NCBI GenBank assembly: GCA_902541515.1
Contig: CACBRD010000006.1
Coordinates: 1-43,077, forward strand
Direction: 5' to 3'
From: an uncultured Pelagibacteraceae bacterium
GTDB taxonomy: Bacteria; Pseudomonadota; Alphaproteobacteria; Pelagibacterales; Pelagibacteraceae
Length of the DNA: 43,077 nt
In this document: positions 29,301 to 40,152 of the stretch, piece after piece
Layout: each line of letters starts with the position of its first letter
Position numbering within the stretch: the stretch's first letter is position 1
Program-made: the position numbers and the translations under genes
The notes under the pieces: generated by a model
The model's input: only the letters and a program-made list of their open reading frames with translations
What the model was told of the DNA's origin: nothing
Databases searched by the model: none

Positions 29301-31039
29301 TACCTCTGAAATTGTTTATCGTGAAAATTTTTGTAAATCTTCGAATTGATTAATAACTCTTCATGTTTTCCATAATCAATTATTTTTCCAGAGTCTATCA
29401 CAAATATTTTATTTGAATTTAATATAGTTGAAAGCCTATGAGCAATTACAATAGTAGTTTTATCTTTTGTTAAAATTTTCAATGCATCTTGTATTTTCAT
29501 TTCAGTTTCTGAGTCAAGAGACGATGTGGCTTCGTCTAAAAGAATTATTGAGCTTTTTTTAAGCATGGCCCTTGCTATTGAGATTCTTTGTTTTTCTCCT
29601 CCAGATAACCGAACTCCATCTTCACCGATTAAGGTTTCGTATTTTTCTGGTAAATTATCTATAAATTCATCACAATGTGATAGCTTAGCTGCTTCAAATA
29701 TTTCTTCATCACTCGCATCTAAATTAGCGTATTTAATATTGTTTTTGATAGTATCATCAAAAAGTGTTGTTTCTTGGCTCACTAACGAAATATTTTTTCT
29801 CAACGATTCTAATGTCACATTATAAATTGATTGATTGTCTATAGAGATATCTCCAGACTTACAATCATAAAACCTTGGTATCAAATTTAGAATAGTAGAT
29901 TTTCCAGAACCACTATGACCTACTAAAGAAGTCATTTTTCCTCCTTCAAATTCTAAATTAACTTTTTTTAAAACATCACCATCAGATTTTTTATAGCTAA
30001 ATAAAACATCTTTAAATTTAATGTCTCCATTTTGAATATCAATTTCTTTAGCATTCTCATTATTTTTAATTAAGTTTTTTGTATCCACTACAGGTAAGAT
30101 CCGGGCGGCTGCCGATAGACCTTCATGAACTATAATATTCAAAGTAGATAAAGATCTTACTGGCTGATATGCAAGCATCATCGCTGCAAGAAATGAAAAA
30201 AAATTGTTTACACTTAATTCATTGTTCCCAATTAATTTTCCTGAATAAAAGATTAAAATTGCAATCATGAAACCAGTTAGAATTTCCATAATTGGTGATA
30301 TTCTCACGATTACTATTCCAATTTTTTTATTTTTTTCTTTCAGTTCATCCAAATGATTATTGGCTCGATTAGTTTCATACTTTTCTTTTTGAAAAATTTT
30401 TGTCAATTTATGATTTTTAAAAAGCTCAACTAAATACCTTGTTAAGAAGCCAGATTTCTCTTGTGCTTGGGTTGTAACTTTACCCATTCTTTTACCAAGT
30501 GATCTTGCGGCTGTGCTAGCAATGGGTATCAAAATTATGGCAATCAATGAAAGCTTCCAATTCTGTAAAAACATCACAATTAGTAAGCCAATTAAAGTTA
30601 AGCTATCTTTGAACAGATTAAGTATTCCATTACTTAATAGATTTGTTATGTGAAGAACATCATAAGTTAAATTGGAAATAAATTTACCTGAATGTTTTTC
30701 ATCTATTGATTGAGTGTCTGCACTTATCAAAGAACTTAACATATCTATTTGAAGTTTCTTTTTAATTTCCTCTGCCACATTGATCATCATTACTTTGGCA
30801 AAGTAAAGTGAGACACCTTTTGTTGTAAATGCAAAAATAATAAGAAATGGAATCAGTATCAACAAAGACTGATCTTTTTGAATGAAAATTTTATCTATTG
30901 CAGGGTCTAATAACCATGCAATCGATGAAGTGCTTCCTGCTACTAATAATGAAAAAAAAATGGCTAAAAGAATCTGTTTGAGATATTTTTTTGTATAATC
31001 TTTATAGAGTCTTTTAAGAATTTTTGTCTTATTCATCAA
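29300..31039 (-). CDS. msbA: Lipid A export ABC transporter, ATP-binding/permease protein (MsbA family)
   Basis: N-terminal TM domain plus Walker A GHSGSGKSTIL, LSGGEKQRISIARAML, IILLDEATSSLDSE; position next to waaA/lpxK. Confidence 0.92.
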   Translation of the reverse strand: MMNKTKILKRLYKDYTKKYLKQILLAIFFSLLVAGSTSSIAWLLDPAIDKIFIQKDQSLLILIPFLIIFAFTTKGVSLYFAKVMMINVAEEIKKKLQIDMLSSLISADTQSIDEKHSGKFISNLTYDVLHITNLLSNGILNLFKDSLTLIGLLIVMFLQNWKLSLIAIILIPIASTAARSLGKRMGKVTTQAQEKSGFLTRYLVELFKNHKLTKIFQKEKYETNRANNHLDELKEKNKKIGIVIVRISPIMEILTGFMIAILIFYSGKLIGNNELSVNNFFSFLAAMMLAYQPVRSLSTLNIIVHEGLSAAARILPVVDTKNLIKNNENAKEIDIQNGDIKFKDVLFSYKKSDGDVLKKVNLEFEGGKMTSLVGHSGSGKSTILNLIPRFYDCKSGDISIDNQSIYNVTLESLRKNISLVSQETTLFDDTIKNNIKYANLDASDEEIFEAAKLSHCDEFIDNLPEKYETLIGEDGVRLSGGEKQRISIARAMLKKSSIILLDEATSSLDSETEMKIQDALKILTKDKTTIVIAHRLSTILNSNKIFVIDSGKIIDYGKHEELLINSKIYKNFHDKQFQR

Positions 31040-31902
31040 AACAACCGACCTACCAAGATATTTAAAAATATGATAATACCTAAATAATTGTTACTTTTAA
31101 AAATTCTTAAACAAGAATCAGGATTTTTGGAGTTAAAATTATTTATCTGATAAAAAAATAAATGTATGATTGGAATTGCAATAAATAGAAAATATATTAA
31201 ATCAAAGTTCATCATTAATCCTCCAACTATAAGTGACGATATTAAAGATAAATAACATAATATTAAAAAGATTTTTGCTGTTCCTTTAAATTTTATTGAA
31301 GTTGATTTTACTCCTATAATTTCATCATCTTTAATATCTTGGAATCCGTAGATAGTGTCGTAGCCTAGTGTCCAAAATATGGCCCCAAGATAAAAAATTA
31401 TTGGTGCTATATTTATTTGTTCAGAGATTGAGGTCCAGCCAAGTATTAATCCATAATTAAATGTAATTCCTAAGAAAAGCTGAGGCCAATATGTGAATCT
31501 TTTCATTAAAGGATATGTGAAAGCTAGAGGCATAGATGCAAGAGCAATTATAATTGTGAAAAGATTGAAATTTATAAGAACTAAAAAAGCTAGCAAGCAA
31601 AGAATAAAAGCATATAAAATTCCAGTCTGAACTGAAATTTTTCCAGAAGCGATTGGTCTATTTTTAGTTCTTGTAACTTTTTTATCAAATTTTCTATCTA
31701 AAATATCATTAACTATACATCCAGCAGATCTCATCAAAACTGAACCAAGAAAAAAAAGCAAAAGATAGTAAAAATAAATATTTAAACTGCCTTTGAAATC
31801 ATAAATTAAGGTTAATCCCCATGCACATGGCCAAAATAATAACAGATATCCAATCGGTTTTTTTAGCCTCGTAAGTTCAATAAATAAGTTTAGTTGGTTC
31901 AT
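31036..31902 (-). CDS. ubiA: 4-hydroxybenzoate polyprenyltransferase
   Basis: RLKKPIGYLLLFWPCAWGLTL, RSAGCIVNDILDRKFDKKVTRTKNRPIASG, GYDTIYGFQDIKDDEIIGVKSTSI. Confidence 0.95.
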   Translation of the reverse strand: MNQLNLFIELTRLKKPIGYLLLFWPCAWGLTLIYDFKGSLNIYFYYLLLFFLGSVLMRSAGCIVNDILDRKFDKKVTRTKNRPIASGKISVQTGILYAFILCLLAFLVLINFNLFTIIIALASMPLAFTYPLMKRFTYWPQLFLGITFNYGLILGWTSISEQINIAPIIFYLGAIFWTLGYDTIYGFQDIKDDEIIGVKSTSIKFKGTAKIFLILCYLSLISSLIVGGLMMNFDLIYFLFIAIPIIHLFFYQINNFNSKNPDSCLRIFKSNNYLGIIIFLNILVGRLF

Positions 31903-31933
31903 AAAATTTTACTTGTAAATAACAAAGGCAAGA

Positions 31934-32362
31934 TTGATAATCAAATTGATTCGTATGAATATAGATTACACTGTAACTGCGTTAATGTTTCCTGCGATCC
32001 CATTAATAATGGGTGTATATTCTAATAGATTTCATACTCTTAGTTCTTTGATAAGAAAAATACATGATGAGTATGTATTTGAAAAACACACTCCACCTGA
32101 ATGGAAAGATCAATTAATAAATCTTGAAAAGAGAATAGGTGTTTTAAAATTAAGTATTTTATTTGCTGCTTTTGGTTTTTTGTTTAATATGCTGACTGTT
32201 TTTGGGCTCTATTTAGAGGAACTTTTCATTGCAAGAATAATTTTTGGTTCTTGTTGTTTATCGATGATGATCTCAATTATATTTTTTATTATTGAAATTC
32301 AGATCTCAACTAAAGCGCTTCGACTTCACCTGTCCGATATGGATATTCAATTTAAGGAATAA
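31934..32362 (+). CDS. DUF2721 family membrane protein
   Basis: TALMFPAIPLIMGVYSNRFHTLSSLIRKIHDEY...; two C-terminal TM helices. The true start may be the internal ATG at 31954 (MNIDYTVTALMF). Confidence 0.8.
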   Translation: MIIKLIRMNIDYTVTALMFPAIPLIMGVYSNRFHTLSSLIRKIHDEYVFEKHTPPEWKDQLINLEKRIGVLKLSILFAAFGFLFNMLTVFGLYLEELFIARIIFGSCCLSMMISIIFFIIEIQISTKALRLHLSDMDIQFKE

Positions 32363-33323
32363 TTACAGCTGGACCAGTTAATAATCTTGCCTCTAAATCC
32401 TTATGAGCTTGAGCAGCATCTGTTAAAGAGTATTTTTTTGAAATTTCTACCTTAAATTTATTAGATAAAATTGCATCAAAAACTTTTTTTGCTGACTCAA
32501 CTAATTCCTCTCTTTTGATTGTATAATGTGCAATGGATGGTCGAGTAAAAAATAATCCTTTAGCATTAATATCTTTTTTTACATCTATAGTATCAACGTA
32601 TCCAGATGCATTACCAAATGCTACCATCATTCCCCTTACCTTTAATGTTTCAATTGAACCTTTAAATGTTTTTATCCCAACACCATCATAAACAACATCA
32701 ATACCATTTTTTCCTACAATTTTTTCAACTTCTTCCGAGAAATTTTTTTCAGAATAATTAATTACATGGTGACAGCCATTTTTTTTTGCAATTTCCTCTT
32801 TGGCTTTTGAACCGACTGTTCCAATAACTTCTGCACCTAAAGAATTAGCCCAAGGACATAAGATTTGACCAAGAGCTCCAGCCGCAGCATGATAAAGCAC
32901 TTTATCACCTTTTTTTAGTGGATAGGCTCTATGCAACAGATATTCTGCAGTAATCCCTTTTAAAGTTATACAAGATGCCACCTCATCAGAAATATCATCT
33001 GGAACAGAAATTAATTTTTCTTCGGGCATAATTTGTTTTTCTGAATATGCGCCAATTGGCATTGATGCATGAGTAACTCTATCACCAACTTTAAATAATT
33101 TTACATCAGATCCTATTTCTTCAATAACTCCACTAGCTTCAAGACCTATACCGCTGGGTAATGGAATAGGGTAGAGACCTGTTCTGTGATAAACATCTAT
33201 AAAATTAAGACCTATTGATTTGTTTTTAATTAAGACCTCTTTCGGACCTGGTTTTCCTATGTTTATGTCTTTAATAACCAAAACCTCTGCTCCACCAAAT
33301 TTCTCTATTTGAATTGATTTCAT
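32352..33323 (-). CDS. Quinone oxidoreductase (zeta-crystallin/Qor family, MDR superfamily)
   Basis: LNFIDVYHRTGLYPIPLPSGIGLEASGVIEEIG, LYHAAAGALGQILCPWA, GIDVVYDGVGIKTFKGSIETL. Confidence 0.93.
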   Translation of the reverse strand: MKSIQIEKFGGAEVLVIKDINIGKPGPKEVLIKNKSIGLNFIDVYHRTGLYPIPLPSGIGLEASGVIEEIGSDVKLFKVGDRVTHASMPIGAYSEKQIMPEEKLISVPDDISDEVASCITLKGITAEYLLHRAYPLKKGDKVLYHAAAGALGQILCPWANSLGAEVIGTVGSKAKEEIAKKNGCHHVINYSEKNFSEEVEKIVGKNGIDVVYDGVGIKTFKGSIETLKVRGMMVAFGNASGYVDTIDVKKDINAKGLFFTRPSIAHYTIKREELVESAKKVFDAILSNKFKVEISKKYSLTDAAQAHKDLEARLLTGPAVIIP

Positions 33324-33326
33324 TTT

Positions 33327-34163
33327 TTATTTTACAAATGTGCCGTTATGATAATCTTGAACGGCCTGCAATATCTCTGCTTTAGTGTTCATTACAAACG
33401 GACCACCTCTTGCAATTTCTTCATTTATTGGTTTTCCAGAAATAACTAAAAATTTAGCCTTTGACAAAGCTTTCACTTTCAAATTTTCACCTCTAGTAAG
33501 TAATATCAAGGTACTATCTTTAACATTTGCATGTTTTTGCTCACCAATCTTTATTTCACCATCTATTAAATAAATAAAACTATTGTGTGTAGATGGGATA
33601 ATATAATTAAAATTCTTATCTTTATTTAGTTCGACATCAAAATAAACTGGCTCAACATTGTGACCTTTGACTGGACCTTCTGCCTTTTCAAACTTACCAG
33701 CTATAACTTTTACCTTTTTATCATTATCTTCATGTACACTCATTTTATCTGCATCAATATAAATATACTCAGGTTTGCTCATTTTTAATTTTGCTGGCAT
33801 GTTGATCCATAGCTGAAATCCATGAAGCTTTCCTTCTTTCATTGCAGGCATCTCTGAGTGGATAATACCACTTCCAGTTTTCATCCATTGGACATCACCA
33901 GCAGTCATTTTACCTTCACCGCCTGTGCTATCTTTATGTTCAAAATCACCAGCAAGCATGTAAGTCACTGTTTCAATTCCTCGGTGAGGATGTGGAGGAA
34001 AACCAGCTACATAATCATCACTATTTTCAGAGCCGAACTCATCTAACATCAAAAAAGGATCAAAGTAATTAGGTTCAACTCCAATACTTCTTTTTAATTT
34101 TACTCCAGCTCCATCTGAAGCTGGGATCGGATCGATGATTTGTTTTACTTCAATATTTTTCAT
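33327..34163 (-). CDS. Pirin family protein
   Basis: DPFLMLDEFGSENSDDYVAGFPPHPHRGIETVTYMLAGDFEHKDSTGGEGKMTAGDVQWMKTGSGIIHSE. Confidence 0.95.
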   Translation of the reverse strand: MKNIEVKQIIDPIPASDGAGVKLKRSIGVEPNYFDPFLMLDEFGSENSDDYVAGFPPHPHRGIETVTYMLAGDFEHKDSTGGEGKMTAGDVQWMKTGSGIIHSEMPAMKEGKLHGFQLWINMPAKLKMSKPEYIYIDADKMSVHEDNDKKVKVIAGKFEKAEGPVKGHNVEPVYFDVELNKDKNFNYIIPSTHNSFIYLIDGEIKIGEQKHANVKDSTLILLTRGENLKVKALSKAKFLVISGKPINEEIARGGPFVMNTKAEILQAVQDYHNGTFVK

Positions 34164-34199
34164 CCGCTTTAATTAACGAATTAATTATTAATTTCAAGA

Positions 34200-34568
34200 T
34201 CACTTTTTATCTAAACAAAAACCTTTAGCACCATTAACTACCAAGAATAAAAAACCACCAGCTAAAGCAATGTTTTTAAGAAAAGCAGTAAGCTGTACCT
34301 GATCAGCAAAATCATTGTGAAAAATAATAGCTGTTGCAAAACAAAATAAACTTAAAGCCGCAGCAGCAATTCTAGTTTGATAGCCAATTACAATTAGAAT
34401 TGGTCCAATTATTTCAAGAGCAATTGCGGGTATAATTAAAATACCAGGCAAACCAAAACTTTCCATCCAACCTATGGTTCCCTCATAATTATTGATTTTA
34501 AAAATTCCATTTAAAAAAAATAATGCAGATATTAAAACTCTACCAAATAAATCTAATGCTTTAATCAT
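34200..34568 (-). CDS. DoxX family membrane protein
   Basis: LFGRVLISALFFLNGIFKINNYEGTIGWMESFGLPGILIIPAIALEIIGPILIVIGYQTRIAAAAL. Confidence 0.92.
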   Translation of the reverse strand: MIKALDLFGRVLISALFFLNGIFKINNYEGTIGWMESFGLPGILIIPAIALEIIGPILIVIGYQTRIAAAALSLFCFATAIIFHNDFADQVQLTAFLKNIALAGGFLFLVVNGAKGFCLDKK

Positions 34569-34666
34569 GTTAAATTAATCTTAGTAAATACAATGGCGGA
34601 TTGTAACATTCTTTGCAAGCACAAAAAAAAATATTTTGTCACCTTTGATCTTTATTTTTTAAAATA

Positions 34667-35329
34667 TTAAACTAATTGAATTAGTTTGTTAAGATCTGTA
34701 ATTTGATATTTTGGTTTAAAATCTAAGTTATCAAAAATGTTATTATTTCTATTTACCCAAATAGATTGGTAACCATAATTTCCACCACCAGAAACATCCC
34801 AAGTATTTGCACTTAAAAATGCAACTTCACTTTTATTTATATTATATTTTTTGATTGGCAAATCATAAACTCTAGAACTTGGTTTATATACGCCAACTTG
34901 CTCAATGGAAAATATATCATCAAATAAATTATCCAAATGATTACTTTTTACTAATTCATCTAATAGTGATGGAGTACCATTTGATAGAATAGCTAATTTA
35001 AATTTTTTTTCTCTTAAAGCTTTCAAGGTATCTGGAACTTCTTTATAGGGTGATAAGATTTTATATAAATTAAGTAATTCATTTCTCATTGAAGGATCAA
35101 TATCAAAAACTTTTATTGATTTATCTAAACTATCTTCTGTAACTTGCCAAAAATCTTTGTGTCGATCCATCAAACTTCTAAGCCAAGTATATTCTAATTG
35201 AGTGGTCCTCCAAAAGTTTGCAAATCTCTCCCATTTTTCTCCAATTTTATCTTTGCATTTTTCTGCAGCTGAATTGACATCAAACAACGTTCCATAAGCA
35301 TCAAAAATTATTGCTTTAATATTTTTCAT
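34667..35329 (-). CDS. L-2-haloacid dehalogenase (HAD type II)
   Basis: IIFDAYGTLFDVNSAAEKC, WRTTQLEYTWLRSLM, LAILSNGTPSLLDELV, GVYKPSSRVYDLPI, FLSANTWDVSGGGNYGYQSIWVNR. Confidence 0.93.
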   Translation of the reverse strand: MKNIKAIIFDAYGTLFDVNSAAEKCKDKIGEKWERFANFWRTTQLEYTWLRSLMDRHKDFWQVTEDSLDKSIKVFDIDPSMRNELLNLYKILSPYKEVPDTLKALREKKFKLAILSNGTPSLLDELVKSNHLDNLFDDIFSIEQVGVYKPSSRVYDLPIKKYNINKSEVAFLSANTWDVSGGGNYGYQSIWVNRNNNIFDNLDFKPKYQITDLNKLIQLV

Positions 35330-35346
35330 AAATTAATTTAACATAT

Positions 35347-36048
35347 ATGAGTAATATTAGATTGTTTTTTTCGAACACATTGTCAAAAAATATGATTGAT
35401 AAATTAGATAAATCTCAATCTCATTATTTGACAAAAGTAATGAGGTTAAAAAAAAATGATATTTTTTCTTTATTTAATAAAACTGGTGAATGGGAAGCAA
35501 AAATTTTGAATATTACAAAAGATTTTGTTGAATTTAAATCAACCAAACAATTAAGACAAAAAGAAAATGTCCAAGAATTATGGTTAGCATTTTCACCTAT
35601 TAAATCAAATTATCAAAACTTTATGATTCAAAAAGCAACTGAATTAGGTGTTTCAAAATTTTTACCAATAATTTTTGATCGAACTATTGTAAGAAAGATT
35701 AACAAAGATCGGTTAGAAAAAATAGTTATAGAAGCATGTGAACAATCAAATCGTATAAGTGTCCCATCTATTGAGGAAGCACAAAATTTAAAAAGTTTTT
35801 TAAATTCCAATTCAATGAATTTAATTTTCACAGATTTAAATTCAGACAACAAAAAAATTGAAAAAACAAAGTTTTCAGATGAACCTATTTGTATCATTAT
35901 AGGCCCCGAAGGAGATTTTTCAGAACATGAAAGGCAGGAGATTCTCTCATTTAAACGAGTACAAGCACTAAAAATTAATGACAATATTTTAAGATCAGAA
36001 ACCGCTGTGATATCTGCAATTTCGATCATAAATTATGTGATTAATTGA
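35347..36048 (+). CDS. rsmE: 16S rRNA (uracil1498-N3)-methyltransferase
   Basis: HYLTKVMRLKKNDIFSLFNKTGEWEAKI, QKATELGVSKFLPIIFDRTI, EACEQSNRISVPSIEE, IIIGPEGDFSEHE, LRSETAVISAISIINY. Confidence 0.96.
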   Translation: MSNIRLFFSNTLSKNMIDKLDKSQSHYLTKVMRLKKNDIFSLFNKTGEWEAKILNITKDFVEFKSTKQLRQKENVQELWLAFSPIKSNYQNFMIQKATELGVSKFLPIIFDRTIVRKINKDRLEKIVIEACEQSNRISVPSIEEAQNLKSFLNSNSMNLIFTDLNSDNKKIEKTKFSDEPICIIIGPEGDFSEHERQEILSFKRVQALKINDNILRSETAVISAISIINYVIN

Positions 36049-36108
36049 TAAATTGTCGCGAAAACTAAAGTGTAATTTTTACAAAAGGGCTTTATATAGC
36101 TAGTAAAA

Positions 36109-36921
36109 ATGAAAAAAATTTTATTTATATTTTCAAGTATTTTTATCTCTCAAAATGCTTTTGCAAACCAACCTGTTGATTGGCAATTAGGTTTTCAAAA
36201 AGCGGCATCAGAATCGATGAGAGATATTGTAGCCTTTCACGATAACTTGTTATTACCGATAATAATAGCAATAAGTGTATTTGTTTTATTTTTAATGCTT
36301 TATGCGTGTGTAAGATTTAGAGCCTCAGCAAACCCTAATCCATCAAAGAGAACACACAATGTAACTGTTGAAGTTTTATGGACTTTAATTCCTTGCTTAA
36401 TTTTAATTGTTATGGCGGTTCCATCATTTAAAATTTTATATAAGCAAGATACAATTCCAAAAGCAGATTTAACAATCAAAGCAATAGGCTACCAATGGTA
36501 TTGGGGTTATGAGTATCCCGACGAAAATTTGGAATTTGACTCATACATGATTGAGGAAAAAGATTTAAAAGCAAATCAACCAAGATTGTTAGCTGTTGAT
36601 AATGAAGTTGTAGTTCCAGTTGGTAAAGTAGTAAAAGTTTTAATCACAGCAAATGATGTTTTGCACGCTTGGGCCTTACCTTCATTTGGAGTAAAAAGGG
36701 ATGCGGTACCTGGAAGAATTAATGAAACGTGGTTTAAGGCTGAAAAAGTTGGTACTTATTATGGTCAATGTTCAGAACTTTGTGGTATAAAACATGCATT
36801 TATGCCTATTGCAGTAAAAGTAGTTAGTGAAGATGAATATCAAGAATGGCTATCTGAGGCGCGCGTGAAATTTGCAAAAGAAGAAATTGAAAATGATAAA
36901 CTTAAATTAGCGAGTAAATAA
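36109..36921 (+). CDS. ctaC: Cytochrome c oxidase subunit II
   Basis: Signal peptide, two TM helices, GYQWYWGYEYPD, CuA site YYGQCSELCGIKHAFMPI. Confidence 0.97.
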   Translation: MKKILFIFSSIFISQNAFANQPVDWQLGFQKAASESMRDIVAFHDNLLLPIIIAISVFVLFLMLYACVRFRASANPNPSKRTHNVTVEVLWTLIPCLILIVMAVPSFKILYKQDTIPKADLTIKAIGYQWYWGYEYPDENLEFDSYMIEEKDLKANQPRLLAVDNEVVVPVGKVVKVLITANDVLHAWALPSFGVKRDAVPGRINETWFKAEKVGTYYGQCSELCGIKHAFMPIAVKVVSEDEYQEWLSEARVKFAKEEIENDKLKLASK

Positions 36922-38556
<1,635 letters not shown>

Positions 38557-38579
38557 TAAAATAAGAGCATTAAGAACCG

Positions 38580-39491
38580 ATGGATAATTCAAGGCTAAAA
38601 AAAAGAAGCTTAAGCCAAGAGGATTTATTTAATCTTTCAGAATTATTTAAATTGATGAAGCCAAGAGTTATGTCATTGGTAATTTTTACCTGTGCCGTAG
38701 GTTTATTAACAGCACCTAACGTTGTTTCAACTAAAGATGCAATTATTGGAATTCTTCTCGTTTCATTAGGTGCTGGTGCAGCTGGTGCTTTAAATATGTG
38801 GTATGAGTCTGATCTTGATGCTTTAATGACCAGAACTTGTTTAAGACCAATCCCAACAGGGAAAGTCAATAGAAATCAGGCTTTGATATTTGGTGTTACA
38901 TTATCAATAGTTTCGGTTGTAGCTTTAGATTATTTTACCAACAGAGTTTCTGCTGCAATATTATTACTAACAATATTGTTTTATGTTTTTGTTTATACAA
39001 TCTGGTTAAAAAGAAGAACTCCACAAAATATAGTTATTGGTGGAGCAGCTGGTGCTTTTCCTCCAGTTATAGGATGGACTATTGCTACAGGCTCTATATC
39101 GCTTGAACCATTAACATTTTTTTTAATAATATTTTTTTGGACGCCCTCTCATTTTTGGGCACTTAGTTTATACAAGTCTGATGACTACCGAAAAGCCAAA
39201 ATACCAATGCTGCCACTTACCAATGGAATAGAAAGTACCAAAATCAATATATTCATTTATTCTTTATTGATGATACCAGTAATTATTTTTCCATATTTAA
39301 TTAACTTTGTCGGCTTAACATTTTTAATTCCATCATTGCTATTAACTTTCTATTACAATTTTTTATGTTATGAATTGTTGGATTATAAAAAAAATAGATT
39401 TAACTCTAAGAAAGCAAAAGCTATCTTTGGATATTCAATATTGTATTTATTCTTAGTTTTTGTCCTATTTTTGATTGATAAAATAATATGA
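38580..39491 (+). CDS. ctaB: Heme o synthase (protoheme IX farnesyltransferase)
   Basis: LMKPRVMSLVIFTCAVGLL, NMWYESDLDALMTRTCLRPIPTGKV, IVIGGAAGAFPPVIGWTIATG, FFWTPSHFWALSLY. Confidence 0.96.
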   Translation: MDNSRLKKRSLSQEDLFNLSELFKLMKPRVMSLVIFTCAVGLLTAPNVVSTKDAIIGILLVSLGAGAAGALNMWYESDLDALMTRTCLRPIPTGKVNRNQALIFGVTLSIVSVVALDYFTNRVSAAILLLTILFYVFVYTIWLKRRTPQNIVIGGAAGAFPPVIGWTIATGSISLEPLTFFLIIFFWTPSHFWALSLYKSDDYRKAKIPMLPLTNGIESTKINIFIYSLLMIPVIIFPYLINFVGLTFLIPSLLLTFYYNFLCYELLDYKKNRFNSKKAKAIFGYSILYLFLVFVLFLIDKII

Positions 39492-39613
39492 TTACACCAG
39501 ATAAAAAAACAAAAAGAAAAAATATTATTACGGCATTAGCTATTATTGCGTTTATGATTTTTCTTTTCTTTTTTACTTTATATAACACAGGGGTATTTGA
39601 TAGGTCGATATGA
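39488..39613 (+). CDS. CoxF-like 41-aa single-pass membrane protein of the cta operon (not in supplied ORF track)
   Basis: Read by eye: MITPDKKTKRKNIITALAIIAFMIFLFFFTLYNTGVFDRSI*. ATGA overlaps with both ctaB (upstream) and ctaG (downstream); sits where alphaproteobacterial cta operons carry CoxF. Confidence 0.82.
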   Translation: MITPDKKTKRKNIITALAIIAFMIFLFFFTLYNTGVFDRSI

Positions 39614-40143
39614 TAGAAAAAAAGAAATTAACACCATTAGTTTTAGCTGGAATCTTTGTTTTGATGTTAGGTTTGTCATACGCATCGGTGCCTCTTTATG
39701 AGATTTTTTGTAGAGTTACTGGTTTTGGAGGAACTACTCAAGTAGCAGACAAAGCTCCAAAAATTGTTTTAGATAAAGTAGTTAGTGTAAGATTTGATAC
39801 CAATGTTAATAATTTACCATGGGACTTTAAAGCAAAATCGAATGTGATGGATGTTAAAGTGGGTCAAGTAAACAAAATTGAGTTCGAGGTAACCAATAAT
39901 AGCAATGAACCAACTGCAGGTGTAGCCAGTTTTAATGTTTCACCTTCAAGCTTTGGAAAATATTATAGTAAACTAGGTTGTTTTTGCTTTGAAAAACAAG
40001 AATTAAAAGCTGGTGAAACTGCTACCTATGTGATGACTTTTTATTTAGATCCAGAAATGGTCAATGATGCAACAGTAAAAAATTTACAGGATGTAACTAT
40101 GTCGTATACTTTTTTCTCGACAGATTACTATAAACAATCATAA
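39610..40143 (+). CDS. ctaG: Cytochrome c oxidase assembly protein CtaG/Cox11
   Basis: YASVPLYEIFCRVTGFGGTTQ, FNVSPSSFGKYYSKLGCFCFEKQELKAGE, VTMSYTFFSTD. Confidence 0.97.
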   Translation: MIEKKKLTPLVLAGIFVLMLGLSYASVPLYEIFCRVTGFGGTTQVADKAPKIVLDKVVSVRFDTNVNNLPWDFKAKSNVMDVKVGQVNKIEFEVTNNSNEPTAGVASFNVSPSSFGKYYSKLGCFCFEKQELKAGETATYVMTFYLDPEMVNDATVKNLQDVTMSYTFFSTDYYKQS

Positions 40144-40152
40144 TCCAAAAAA

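Noticed and set aside
35628-36029. 133-aa minus-strand ORF
   Set aside because: Antisense inside rsmE, which is unambiguous on the + strand.
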